Shown here piece after piece: positions 6,913 to 16,377 of a stretch of DNA of 25,926 nucleotides. Position numbers and translations under genes: made by a program. This stretch comes from JAOABV01 sp964473505 (GTDB lineage Bacteria > Hydrothermota > Tepidihabitantia > Tepidihabitantales > CAIPLT01). The notes below the pieces were generated by a model that saw only the letters and a program-made list of their open reading frames with translations, had not been told where the DNA came from and searched no databases. The stretch lies in NCBI GenBank assembly GCA_964473505.1, contig CAYYPG010000020.1, positions 1-25,926 of the forward strand. The letters run 5' to 3'. Positions within the stretch are counted from its first letter, which is position 1. Every line of letters begins with the position of its first letter.

Positions 6913-9780
6913 ATGAAAGTGCAAATTGTAAAAACAAAAGCCGATAACAAAGGGTGCTGTTTTTTACAATCGCGAATCGTTTATTTGCTGTTTACGGTAT
7001 GGTATATGTTATTTGCTTTTAGCGGTTTGTTTGCGGCGGGAACTGGTCGCATTAGAGGTCGGGTTATTGATGCGGAAACGAAAGCACCTTTAGCCGGGGT
7101 AAATATTATTGTAGAAGGAACTTTGCTTGGCGCAGCGACTGATGAAAAAGGTGAATACTTAATCATTAATGTTCCCGCAGGAACACAAATCTTAAATGCT
7201 TCTTATATGGGTTATGAACCACAAAGGATGAAAGATGTTTTAGTGATTTTAGACCAGACCGTTGCAGTTAATTTTGAATTAAAGAGCACGGTTATTCCTG
7301 TGGGAGCAGTAGAAATCACCGCAGACCGACCCCTATTAGTTCGCACCCAGGCTTCAACTCAAAGGGTTATTACTACCGACCAGTTTGATAAATTACCGGT
7401 AGCAACTTTAGGCGCGATTGTAAATTTATTACCGGGCGTTGTCACCAGCCCGTCATTTGGGACACATTTGCGCGGCGGTCGGCCGGATGAGATTGTCTAT
7501 TTTGTTGATGGGATCTCAACTTCCGATCCCCTTTACGGCTATTCTGCGGCACGCATCAACCCCCAGGCCACCGCAGAAGTGTTAGTGATGTCTGGAGGAT
7601 TTGATGCGGAATATGGCGAGGCGATGTCAGGCATTGTTCAGGTAATTACCAAAGAAGGACATGAGAAACTGCGAACTCGGTTCAAACACACGACCGATGC
7701 CTTTATGCCCCAATCAGTAAATTTTGGTTATAATCGGACAGAATTTTCCCTTGGTGGTCCAGGGCCAATTCCGAAATTAAGATATTTTCTCTCGGGCGAA
7801 GTTTTTATTGCAGAAGATTATGAACCAAGAAAACATAAATTACCGCATCACAATCGCCAGGATTATAAGTTAACTGGAAAACTTACATATTCGATACCAT
7901 TGCTGTCAGGATTAAAACTTACTGTTGATGGATTCTTTTCTCGAGACCAATGGGAACTCTATCCTTATGAACGAGAAGGTGCGGGTGGCGAAGACCACTT
8001 AAAGTTTAAGTATCATCTTGACCACTTTATGTCGCGACAAGAACGGGTACGTAAAGCCGGGTTAAGTGCTAACCATATGATTTCGCCTTCAACTTTCTAT
8101 ACTGTCCGTTATGGCTATTTCTGGGATGAAAGAGTGCAAGCGGTGCGGGATTTGGAAAAAGAAGCAGAAATGGAATTAAAATTTGGTTGGCGATTTTGGC
8201 AAGATTATCAATTCAAAGCACTGGATTCAATTCGTGCACGGCCAACCTTAATTGAATCTTTATGGATGCCCTGGAGTAAATATACAAAACAACGAGACGA
8301 TGTCACTAATAATCCGTTTGGCGTTTACCGAGCATTCTTTGGTGAAGGTGATTATCGGTTTTTCCTTTTTCATGGGTCTACAGTTCATACCATTAAAGCC
8401 GACTTAACGCACAATATCGGTAAAATTCATGAATTGAAGACTGGGATTGAATTTAGACAAAATTATCTTTTCCGAAGATACAATTCATTACCGTGGGACC
8501 CAAATCCCTTTGTCGATTCTTATGATTATAAACCAGTAAATCTGGCAGTTTATCTTCAAGACCGTATGGATTTTGAGGATTTAGTTGTAAGAATCGGAAC
8601 GCGCCTGGATTATTTAGACCCTAAGGCATATAAAAGAGCTAACCCTTCGAATATCGAAGATACGACTTTAGTTCGAGCAATGACCAAATTTAAAATTTCA
8701 CCTCGATTAGGGATTTCATTTCCGATTGGCGAAAGAGCAAAATTCCGATTCTCTTATGGACATTTTTATCAAACTCCGGCATATCGTTATCTTTACGACA
8801 ACATAACCTCAGCCGCGTATTCTCGAGGTAATATGATTATTGGTAATCCCGACTTGTCCGCCCAAAGGACTGTTGCCTATGAAATTGGTACCGAAGTGTT
8901 GTTTACAAGAATTTTGGCCTGCGATTTCACTGCCTATTATAAAGATATTTATGACTTGATTGGTGTCCGATATAATCCTGCAGGCCGAATGGGATTTTTC
9001 CCTATCGTCAATGAAGAATTCGGTAATGTTCGGGGATTTGAAATCAGTTTGATCAAACAACTATCAAATTATTGGGATGCCCGCGTAGGCTATGGTTTAT
9101 CATTAGCCAAAGGAACTGCCTCATATGGTTACGAGTATTATTACGAACGATATGCGTATGGAGTTGACCCGGTCACAGGACAAGAAATGGAACCGCCAAA
9201 AAGAGATTATCCTTTAGATTTTGATGAACGCCATACCGCAAAATTAGATTTAGGGGTTGATTTCCCCTATGACTTTGTCTTTATACCGCTACGAAGTTTC
9301 AAAGCATCGGCTTTACTTTCCTATGGATCAGGATTACCCTATACGCCCCGCGAATTAAGCGACCGATTAAATTCAGGTCGACGCACTGCGGAGAAAAATT
9401 CGTCGCGGATGCCTGCACGATTCACGACCGACTGTAAAATTTCTAAAGGATTTACAATCTCAAAAATCAAATTTAATCTGGTTTGTGATATTTACAATCT
9501 CTTTAATAATAAAAATGTCGAATGGGTTTATGGTTACACCGGAAAGCCGGATGACGATGGTTTTGCCGACACTTTTTCTCCTGCCCAGTGGGCGAATGAG
9601 GCTGATATCACGATAAATTCTCGTCTTTATCATCCGGCGCGAGATATTAACTCTGATGGTATTATTAGCGATGTTGAGGAATATATTGCGTATAAGACCG
9701 CACGCAAAGACCGAAATAATAATCCGATGAACTTTGGTTCGCCGAGACAAATTCGAATCGGCATCGACCTTGAATTTTAG
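6913..9780 (+). CDS. TonB-dependent receptor with carboxypeptidase-regulatory-like N-terminal domain
   Basis: This outer-membrane receptor imports (or helps export) a substrate using TonB energy. The ATG at 6913 is chosen because GGAGG lies at 6904-6908; an in-frame ATG at 6901 would overlap the upstream stop. The 955-residue protein has a signal sequence (to about residue 42). A CarboxypepD_reg-like beta-sandwich follows (about 45-135; GRVIDAETKAPLAGVNI and TDEKGEYLIINVPAG). Next comes a plug domain (about 143-250; LRGGRPDEIVYFVDG and EYGEAMSGIVQVIT) and a 22-strand-type barrel region ending in aromatic Phe. Near the end, residues 911-922 form a canonical EF-hand-like loop (DINSDGIISDVE), probably a calcium site in an outer loop. 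The substrate cannot be named. Confidence 0.9.
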   Translation: MKVQIVKTKADNKGCCFLQSRIVYLLFTVWYMLFAFSGLFAAGTGRIRGRVIDAETKAPLAGVNIIVEGTLLGAATDEKGEYLIINVPAGTQILNASYMGYEPQRMKDVLVILDQTVAVNFELKSTVIPVGAVEITADRPLLVRTQASTQRVITTDQFDKLPVATLGAIVNLLPGVVTSPSFGTHLRGGRPDEIVYFVDGISTSDPLYGYSAARINPQATAEVLVMSGGFDAEYGEAMSGIVQVITKEGHEKLRTRFKHTTDAFMPQSVNFGYNRTEFSLGGPGPIPKLRYFLSGEVFIAEDYEPRKHKLPHHNRQDYKLTGKLTYSIPLLSGLKLTVDGFFSRDQWELYPYEREGAGGEDHLKFKYHLDHFMSRQERVRKAGLSANHMISPSTFYTVRYGYFWDERVQAVRDLEKEAEMELKFGWRFWQDYQFKALDSIRARPTLIESLWMPWSKYTKQRDDVTNNPFGVYRAFFGEGDYRFFLFHGSTVHTIKADLTHNIGKIHELKTGIEFRQNYLFRRYNSLPWDPNPFVDSYDYKPVNLAVYLQDRMDFEDLVVRIGTRLDYLDPKAYKRANPSNIEDTTLVRAMTKFKISPRLGISFPIGERAKFRFSYGHFYQTPAYRYLYDNITSAAYSRGNMIIGNPDLSAQRTVAYEIGTEVLFTRILACDFTAYYKDIYDLIGVRYNPAGRMGFFPIVNEEFGNVRGFEISLIKQLSNYWDARVGYGLSLAKGTASYGYEYYYERYAYGVDPVTGQEMEPPKRDYPLDFDERHTAKLDLGVDFPYDFVFIPLRSFKASALLSYGSGLPYTPRELSDRLNSGRRTAEKNSSRMPARFTTDCKISKGFTISKIKFNLVCDIYNLFNNKNVEWVYGYTGKPDDDGFADTFSPAQWANEADITINSRLYHPARDINSDGIISDVEEYIAYKTARKDRNNNPMNFGSPRQIRIGIDLEF

Positions 9781-9789
9781 GAGGTAACA

Positions 9790-12700
9790 ATGATAGTTAA
9801 AGGTCAAAAGTCAAAGATCAAAAAAATGGATGACTTGCGCAATAACAAGTTATGGCTAATATCCTCGATACTATTTGCATTTATAGTTCTGTGTTCTCCT
9901 CTACTGGGACGGACCAGCACGAATACAATTCAAAGAAAGCGAAAAGAAGACTTTAAATGGTATCGAAAAAATCAATGGGCACTGACAATTACTAATTATG
10001 GTACTTTCGGATATGGTAAAGGTTCACCAGGCGGTGAATGGCCTCGTGGTTCGGGTAATATGTATATTTATGGTGCGGGTATATGGATTGGAACCAGACC
10101 ATCAAGAAGCGAAACCTTAGTAACCTGTGGTTATAATCCAAGTTCAGGAAAAAGTGAATTTACTACTGGTTGCTGGGATAATGCACCGGGTGGTTATGAG
10201 AATCGTGAGTTTGAAAGGATTTATATCTATCCGGAAGATTGGCCACCAAATCCCCGCGATTTTCCCTCAAGTTTGCAAGATTCATTTCCCACTTATTTAA
10301 GGATTCCTTTAAGCGCAACCGATACGGTTAGAGGATTTTTCTATTCTATACCACGAACTTCAATTTCAACCGGAGACGCGTGGTGTGTATTTAATGACCG
10401 TGACCGAACTCAACATGTTGCACCACAAAAGCCCTGCAGTGTTGAGGTTTATCAGATAACATATTCTTGGAATTTACCTAAAAACCGAGATATTGTATTT
10501 TTTACCTTTACGGTTAAAAATGTATCTAAAACCACGCTAAAAAATGTATATTTAGGTATGGTCTGTGATGCAGACATTGGTAATTACACGGATGACATGT
10601 GCGGCTTGATATTAAGAAAATATGTTAAAAATCGACAAGGCACGGATTCGGTTTTTGCGGATAATGTCGGATATGTTTACGACTACGACTTTAATGAAAA
10701 CTGGTCAACGCCACCAGGTTATGTGGGATTTGATTTTTTACAAAGCCCTTATGCTTTTAATGATGGTATTGATAATAACCATAATGGAGTTATCGATGAA
10801 GGACCAGACGGAATGGACGGTCTAATAATCGGTAATGACACTATTATTAAACCAAATGGACTTATTGATGAACCATCAGAACTCGAGCAGTTGGGAATGG
10901 TATCGTATAAAATGTTCACTTTACAAGCCGGCGATCCTCGTAATGATTATGAACAATATTTATGCATGGCCGGGTATAATTATTGGCAACCATCGCCTGA
11001 ATATGCACCTTTTGATTCGATAGATTTGAGTCCGGCAGATAAACGTTTCTTACAATCGACCGGTCCATTTGATTTGTCTCCGGATTCCTTAGCCACGGTG
11101 ACGATAGCGGTAATTGCCGCGCCATCGAATCCAGTAGGTGGGGTTGGCGATTTGTATCCTTTAGCGGTGGCATCTTCGGCTGCACAACTTGCTTATGATA
11201 ATAACTGGATTTCACCTGACCCGCCTCGGTCACCACATCTTACTTTAATTCCTGGTGAAGGAAGAATCACTTTAATTTGGGATGACTATCCAGAAAAAGT
11301 TAAAGACCGATATTATCCTTACGCTCGTGCTTTACGTGACTTACATTATCGTGAGTATGATTTTCAAGGTTATAAGGTGTGGCGCAGTCAAACCGGTAAA
11401 GTCGGCGAATGGACATTATTAGACCAATATGATAAGATTGACGGCATTACTTTTGAAGATACCACGGTGGCTGAAGCCATAAGAACCAAAGCGACAGATA
11501 AAGGTTTAAGATATATTTATGTCGACAGTGTTAATATTCGGTTGGGATTTCCTTATTATTATACGGTAACATCTTTTGATGTGAATACGATGGGTGCGGC
11601 ACCGGACACAAACTGGTTAAGTTTAGAATCTGGCATGGAGCCAAAAGTAGCAATTGCCCGAACAAAACCAACTAATTATTCTCCACCTAAATTTATAACT
11701 AAAAAGATCCGAGGCAGTGAACGGTTAAACTTGAGCTATAATCCGACACTTGCCAATCATGCAGTAAAATTAGACACTTATACTGTAAGGTTTCTCAATC
11801 CTATATGTACTTTTGACCCTTACGGAAATTCGTTCCCAATTTATCAATTCTTGGTTCTCAATAAAGATGGCGATACTGTAGTTCCAATTCAAAGTTTTGA
11901 TGTCAATATCCGAAAATATACCGCTCCAATTTACCTTTACCCGACAATAAAAGATACCGTCGTAATAAATATTACCGAAACCCAATTTGATACTTTAATT
12001 AACGGTGTCAGAAGAACTTTGACGCGAGTCGATACAATAAAATCTTATTTACCGATAATAGACCTTGGACTTCTTTTGCGGATGGATTCAGTACCTTTAC
12101 AGATTTTTGACAGCGTCCGAGGAGTAAAAGTTGTATCTGGTTCATACCCCCGAGATTCTTTATTGATACCGCTATTAACCGGGAATAAAGCGCTTTGGGC
12201 TTATCGGGGCTCTGATTATAGAATCGTCTGGAAAAAATACCGTCCATCAGATACAAACAGTCCATTAACGGTTGAGGTATACGACTTAGCATTGGAACAA
12301 TCTGTGCCATATCGACGGTTGCGTTCCGCGGTAGCGGTGACTCCAGATCAGGATTCAGCGGATGGTTGGAGTTTCTCGGGTTTAGCAGAACCAAGAGGAT
12401 CTGATACTTTGGTACCAGGTGTGACTCGCTATCTCATTATTTGTGGTGGTCAACTTAATTTAAATAAAGGAAGACCAATAGATGCTACAATGTTACCTTC
12501 TCCCGGCGATACTTGGATAATATATTCTAAACGTATTGCGGCTGCTCCGGCATATTCCGAATTTCAAATAATCACCATGCCAATGGTTATCTCAGATACA
12601 ATTCATCGACTAAATGTCAAGGTTGTGCCGAATCCGTATTTGGTTCGGAATGAATGGGAAAGACATCCAGACTATCGGAAAATAAAGTTTATTAATCTTC

Positions 12701-12930
12701 CGGATGAATGTACCATACGGATTTATAATTTCGCTGGCGATTTAATTAAAACAATTAAACATTCGGCAACCAAAACTCAGCAGCCCGGTAATGTGCCATT
12801 GCAAGCCGGTGGTGATGAGGATTGGGATTTGCTTTCAGAATCAGGACAGAAACCAGCACCTGGTGTTTACCTTTTTCATGTTGAATCCAAAATTGGCAAT
12901 CAGATAGGTAAATTTGTAATTATCTATTAA
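9790..12930 (+). CDS. giant secreted protein with fibronectin-III-like segment and C-terminal sorting-like domain
   Basis: This 1046-residue protein starts 9 bp after the receptor with a GGAGGT ribosome binding site. The N-terminus has a basic run then a hydrophobic segment (about residues 24-42), consistent with a signal peptide preceded by an extended n-region. Around 328-338 is a calcium-type DNNHNGVIDEG motif. Residues about 481-601 resemble a fibronectin type III domain (ITLIWDDYP, YKVWRS, FPYYYTVTSFD). The last ~100 residues (945-1046) show the exported-protein C-terminal pattern VVPNPYL, then IRIYNFAGDLIKTI, then APGVYLFHVES. The same architecture in this chain of genes suggests it is the surface partner of the receptor and PorV-like barrel. 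Enzymatic activity is unlikely; no catalytic motif was seen. Confidence 0.8.
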   Translation: MIVKGQKSKIKKMDDLRNNKLWLISSILFAFIVLCSPLLGRTSTNTIQRKRKEDFKWYRKNQWALTITNYGTFGYGKGSPGGEWPRGSGNMYIYGAGIWIGTRPSRSETLVTCGYNPSSGKSEFTTGCWDNAPGGYENREFERIYIYPEDWPPNPRDFPSSLQDSFPTYLRIPLSATDTVRGFFYSIPRTSISTGDAWCVFNDRDRTQHVAPQKPCSVEVYQITYSWNLPKNRDIVFFTFTVKNVSKTTLKNVYLGMVCDADIGNYTDDMCGLILRKYVKNRQGTDSVFADNVGYVYDYDFNENWSTPPGYVGFDFLQSPYAFNDGIDNNHNGVIDEGPDGMDGLIIGNDTIIKPNGLIDEPSELEQLGMVSYKMFTLQAGDPRNDYEQYLCMAGYNYWQPSPEYAPFDSIDLSPADKRFLQSTGPFDLSPDSLATVTIAVIAAPSNPVGGVGDLYPLAVASSAAQLAYDNNWISPDPPRSPHLTLIPGEGRITLIWDDYPEKVKDRYYPYARALRDLHYREYDFQGYKVWRSQTGKVGEWTLLDQYDKIDGITFEDTTVAEAIRTKATDKGLRYIYVDSVNIRLGFPYYYTVTSFDVNTMGAAPDTNWLSLESGMEPKVAIARTKPTNYSPPKFITKKIRGSERLNLSYNPTLANHAVKLDTYTVRFLNPICTFDPYGNSFPIYQFLVLNKDGDTVVPIQSFDVNIRKYTAPIYLYPTIKDTVVINITETQFDTLINGVRRTLTRVDTIKSYLPIIDLGLLLRMDSVPLQIFDSVRGVKVVSGSYPRDSLLIPLLTGNKALWAYRGSDYRIVWKKYRPSDTNSPLTVEVYDLALEQSVPYRRLRSAVAVTPDQDSADGWSFSGLAEPRGSDTLVPGVTRYLIICGGQLNLNKGRPIDATMLPSPGDTWIIYSKRIAAAPAYSEFQIITMPMVISDTIHRLNVKVVPNPYLVRNEWERHPDYRKIKFINLPDECTIRIYNFAGDLIKTIKHSATKTQQPGNVPLQAGGDEDWDLLSESGQKPAPGVYLFHVESKIGNQIGKFVIIY

Positions 12931-12940
12931 GGAGATGGTG

Positions 12941-13996
12941 ATGAAAGTTATATATCAGACATTAAAAATTAAAAATTTGTTGCTCTTCGTTTGTCTCTGC
13001 TTTTTCGTCTTCACGCCTGCTTATGGGGTATTTACAAAACTGGGGATGGCCGGAATGCCATTCTTAAAGATTGGTGTTGGTCGAGCAACCGGAATGGGTG
13101 ATGCTTTTGTTGCGATTGCAGACGACGCTTCGGCAACTTACTGGAATCCAGCAGGTTTAGCATTATTAAAGAGTCGAGAAGTTCTGATAAACCACATTGA
13201 TTGGATATTGGACTCGCGTCATGAATACATCGCCGGTGTCTTTCCGACAAAATTAGGCGTGTTAGGTGTTTCCATAACCAGTGTACATATCGGTGATTTT
13301 GAAGAAACGACCATAGATAGATATCAAGGAACCGGAAGAACTTTTAGTGCTGGTGACTTATGTGCTGGACTTTCTTTTGCTCGCATGTTTACCGACCGGT
13401 TTGCATTCGGTGGTTCAGTAAAAGTTATTCAAGAGCGAATTTGGGAACTTTCCGCATCAACCGTGGCTTTTGATTTCGGAACCTATTATAATACCGGATG
13501 GCAAAATTTCCGTTTAGCCATGGCAATTGCCAATTTTGGTCCGGATGCTCGTTTTTCTGGTCGGCAATTAGATTTTACTGTAAATACTCGTGATGATTGG
13601 ACTTGGCCTTGGACCTGGCACCCAATTCCCGCATCTTATATGACCGAAAAATTTCCCTTACCCATCACATTCCGATTTGGGATTGCTAATGATTTCAATC
13701 TTACAGGTAAAGATAAACTTACAGTTGCCTGTGACCTTACGCATTTTAATGATGTGAATGAAAAGATAAACTTTGGCATCGAATATTCAATAATGAATAT
13801 TTCGCTACGCGGTGGTTATATTCTGAACACAGATACTCAATATGCCGAAAATATTCTTTGGCGTACAGGAATTTCTTTTGGTGCGGGGTTTATCGTCAAA
13901 CCAGTTGACGATTTATCTTTTCGGGTTGATTATGGTTATCGGGATGTTGGACGCTTAGGTGATTCACATCGGATTGGGCTTAATGTGAGTTATTGA
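12941..13996 (+). CDS. PorV/PorQ-family outer-membrane protein
   Basis: The product is a 351-residue beta-barrel with a signal peptide (about residues 1-30, ending PAYG). It carries the hallmark N-terminal motif of the PorV/PorQ (UPF0164, FadL-like) group: GRATGMGDAFVAIADDAS then WNPAGLA. Alternating hydrophobic strands run to a C-terminal GLNVSY ending in an aromatic residue. The ATG at 12941 is preferred over the one at 12935 because AAGGAG (12929-12934) overlaps the earlier codon's spacing. It follows the giant secreted protein by 10 bp. PorV proteins in Bacteroidetes shuttle T9SS cargo at the outer membrane. Here the cargo could be the two C-terminal-domain proteins of this locus (inference); no other T9SS gene is in the window. 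Confidence 0.82.
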   Translation: MKVIYQTLKIKNLLLFVCLCFFVFTPAYGVFTKLGMAGMPFLKIGVGRATGMGDAFVAIADDASATYWNPAGLALLKSREVLINHIDWILDSRHEYIAGVFPTKLGVLGVSITSVHIGDFEETTIDRYQGTGRTFSAGDLCAGLSFARMFTDRFAFGGSVKVIQERIWELSASTVAFDFGTYYNTGWQNFRLAMAIANFGPDARFSGRQLDFTVNTRDDWTWPWTWHPIPASYMTEKFPLPITFRFGIANDFNLTGKDKLTVACDLTHFNDVNEKINFGIEYSIMNISLRGGYILNTDTQYAENILWRTGISFGAGFIVKPVDDLSFRVDYGYRDVGRLGDSHRIGLNVSY

Positions 13997-14017
13997 TAAT
14001 GAGTTGTTAATAATAAC

Positions 14018-14051
14018 GGGTGCGACTCTTTATGGTTTCTGGGTCGCACCC
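14018..14051 (+). terminator. hairpin after the PorV-like gene, T-run missing
   Basis: GGGTGCGAC (14018-14026) pairs perfectly with GTCGCACCC (14043-14051) over 9 bp, with a 16-nt loop. Only a CACAAAAAT stretch follows, so intrinsic termination is doubtful. Its position between the PorV-like gene and hutI and its resemblance to the 5780 terminator suggest a transcript-end structure that lost or lacks its U-tract, or an mRNA 3'-end stabiliser. Confidence 0.45.
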
Positions 14052-14081
14052 CACAAAAATCTCGCCTAAATTTTTTCTAAA

Positions 14082-15305
14082 ATGGGACTTGTTGTTATTA
14101 GAAATGCCCGACAAATCTTAACCTTGTCAGGAAATGATTTAGGTATAATTGGTGATTGTTCAATTATAATTAAAGATGGAAAAATATCCGCATTCACAAA
14201 AGACCAGCAACTGAAAACTAAAAACCCTAAATCAACAATTATTGATGCTGAAGGTTGTGTGGTAATGCCGGGATTTGTTGATTGTCATACTCATTTGGTC
14301 TTTGCCGGCTCAAGAGAAAATGAATTTGTCATGCGATTAGAAGGAAAATCTTACAAAGAAATTTTGTCCGCAGGGGGCGGAATTTTACAAACTGTTAACC
14401 ATACCCGGCAAGCATCAGAAAAGGAATTGTTGGCATTAGCACAAAGAAGAATTGATGAACTGATTAAGTGGGGCACAACCACAGTAGAAGTTAAATCAGG
14501 GTATGGCTTGGATACGGAAAATGAGTTAAAGATTTTAAGAACGATTAAACAATTGCAGAAACATAATCATCATAAAATTACCATCATTCCAACATTTTTA
14601 GGCGCACATGCAGTTCCGCCGGGCATTAAGAAGTCAGATTACCTTGAGACGATTATAAACGATATGATACCACAAGTGGCTAAACAAAGACTCAGTACTT
14701 TTTGTGATGTGTTTTGTGAGAATTTTGTCTTTAATGCACAAGAGAGTCTTCGGATTCTTAAGACGGCAAGAAAATTTGGTTTAATTCCTAAAGTCCACGC
14801 AGATGAAATTGAAAGTAGTGGTGGTGCCGAAGTTGCAGGAAAGGTTGCCGCAATTTCAGCCGAACATCTACTTTATCCTTCTGCTCAAGGTTTAAAAATG
14901 ATGAAACAACAGAATGTTATTGCAGTTCTTTTGCCCGGCACGACTTTATTTTTAAGGTCCAAGCAAATACCACCTATTGTCAAGATGCGAAAGTTAGGTA
15001 TGGTAATAGCCTTAGGTTCAGATTTTAATCCAGGTACTTGTATGATTTACCAGATGCCCATAATTATTGCTCTGGGTTGCTTATTATACGGTTTAACTTT
15101 AACCGAAGCCATTCGGGGAGCAACAATTAATAGTGCTAAAGCCTTGGGTTTGGATAACAATATCGGTTCAATTGAAGTTGGTAAAGATGCAGATATAATT
15201 ATACTGGATGTCCCGGATTATAAACACATTGCGTATCAGTTTGGGAAAAATCCCGTAAAGACTGTAATTAAAAAGGGAGAGGTTGTTTATAAAAATCAGC
15301 GATAA
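14082..15305 (+). CDS. hutI: imidazolonepropionase
   Basis: HutI hydrolyses 4-imidazolone-5-propanoate to N-formimino-L-glutamate in histidine degradation. It is a cytoplasmic metal-dependent amidohydrolase. The 407 residues match the family's usual length. Visible metal and active-site elements are H69 and H71 in the DCHTHLVFAGSR motif, H176 in GAHAVPPG, H239 with D241/E242 in HADEI, H262 and D314 in GSDFNPGT. No good Shine-Dalgarno precedes the ATG at 14082, which is nonetheless the first codon before the conserved N-terminal strand. No other hut gene is in the window, so the pathway must be completed elsewhere or the enzyme may act on a related cyclic amide. The stop codon lies at the start of a tandem repeat. 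Confidence 0.93.
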   Translation: MGLVVIRNARQILTLSGNDLGIIGDCSIIIKDGKISAFTKDQQLKTKNPKSTIIDAEGCVVMPGFVDCHTHLVFAGSRENEFVMRLEGKSYKEILSAGGGILQTVNHTRQASEKELLALAQRRIDELIKWGTTTVEVKSGYGLDTENELKILRTIKQLQKHNHHKITIIPTFLGAHAVPPGIKKSDYLETIINDMIPQVAKQRLSTFCDVFCENFVFNAQESLRILKTARKFGLIPKVHADEIESSGGAEVAGKVAAISAEHLLYPSAQGLKMMKQQNVIAVLLPGTTLFLRSKQIPPIVKMRKLGMVIALGSDFNPGTCMIYQMPIIIALGCLLYGLTLTEAIRGATINSAKALGLDNNIGSIEVGKDADIIILDVPDYKHIAYQFGKNPVKTVIKKGEVVYKNQR

Positions 15306-15488
15306 AAAGTTTACCTATATTACTTTTTGAAAACCTAGAAGTTGTTTTGCCAGAGTGTCGTAAGGCACTTTCAATTTTGATAAAAAAGTTTTATCTGGAT
15401 TACTTTTTAATAACTTGGAAATATTTTGCCAGGGTGTTGTAAGATACTTCAATTTTGATAAAAAAGTTTTATCAAAATTACTTTTTGA
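15301..15488. repeat. 78-bp tandem repeat, about 2.4 copies, each with a palindrome
   Basis: Units begin with GATAAAAA at 15301, 15379 and 15457, a constant 78-bp period. They share internal strings such as GCCAGRGTGTYGTAAG and TTACTTTTT. The junctions are palindromic. At 15379 the arms are GATAAAA/TTTTATC around AAG. At 15453-15477 the arms extend to 11 nt each around AAG. The first unit begins inside the last codons of hutI. The period is a multiple of three, so both strands keep open frames (about 60 residues), but nothing suggests they are genes. Confidence 0.8.
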
Positions 15489-15777
15489 GAACTCTGACAA
15501 AGTTAATGTTTATTCAAGAGATACAGAAGACACAAGCGGATTTCTTGATTTTTTCTCTGGGATCGACATTTTGGGAAACATTTTCAAAGTTTTCTAATAA
15601 AATCAATGGTTGTGAGACCAAAAATCAAATTTCAGGATAGCAAAAGTAGACTTTCGCAGAACTTTCTTTTTAATAACAGTTGTCCGTATCCGACAAAGAA
15701 AATTAGGTAAAAATTTCCTTTTGTTTTTTCTGAACTTGTTTTAGAGATTTACAACCATTTAGGAGAAAATCAGCAAA

Positions 15778-15848
15778 TTCGCTTTGGGTATTTAGACTTT
15801 TTGGCGAATTCGCTTGAGTATTTAAACTTTTTGTTAAACTCGCTTTAA
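15778..15848. repeat. short tandem repeat, ~31-bp period
   Basis: TTCGCTT at 15778 and 15809 and CTCGCTTT at 15839 each mark the beginning of a unit, with the spacer containing GTATTTARACTTTTTG in the first two. The copies differ by a few bases. Two full units and the start of a third are visible. Confidence 0.6.
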
Positions 15849-16239
15849 ACACGATAGATAAAAAAAATAGAATTTTGCAAAGTAAAATTTATCAGCGTTA
15901 CAAACATTAAGATAATTAAGAATCGTTTCAGGTATATAATTTTTAGCAAGTTCAGCAAAAGTTTTTCTTTGTTGACTGAAACTCAAGACATTATCTCATA
16001 ATCATTTTTTCTTAGATGCTGGAATATATCTTACATAACATTTTTTCTATTTATAGGCTTTTATCAAACTCACTTTTAATCAGAGCAGATTTCTAATCGA
16101 ACAATAAGCCTTTGAGAGGGCTTTTCTTAATTTTTATTCTTATGCCAACCTTTATTGGCAAAAGAGCATACTTGTTCTTTAATCTTTTCAGATTTTTTGC
16201 CATCTCTTGAGTTAAGGAAAAACATAAAAACATTAGTAA

Positions 16240-16377
16240 AGCAGTGTCTGATATTTTGTGTAAAATTAGTAATGATATGTTAAAGAAAAAACATAACCTC
16301 GGCCTCGTTTGATATCTAAAAAGAAAAGCACACTTATGGAAGAAAAACCAATTTACACAAAAATCTTGCCACTTACC
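16240..16377. mobile_element. MITE-like element, copy A
   Basis: The left end (AGCAGTGTCTGATATTTTGT, then GTAAA) and right end (ATTTACACAAAAATCTTGCC, then ACTTACC) form an imperfect terminal inverted repeat. The flanking octamers are ATTAGTAA (16232-16239) and ATTAGTTA (16378-16385), 7 of 8 identical, as expected for an aged 8-bp target duplication. The inside is about 85 bp without coding capacity. It belongs to the same family as the copies at 17157, 18710 and 19011. Eight-bp duplications and these ends are compatible with an IS256/Mutator-type parent, which is an inference. Confidence 0.7.

Noticed and set aside
15315..15500. Minus-strand peptide with a 26-residue repeat
   Set aside because: Periodicity is produced by the 78-bp DNA repeat; no start signal, and the sequence matches the palindromic joints.
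16106..16123. Small hairpin AAGCC/GGCTT followed by T-rich sequence
   Set aside because: Only a 5-bp stem and no gene upstream to terminate; likely chance.
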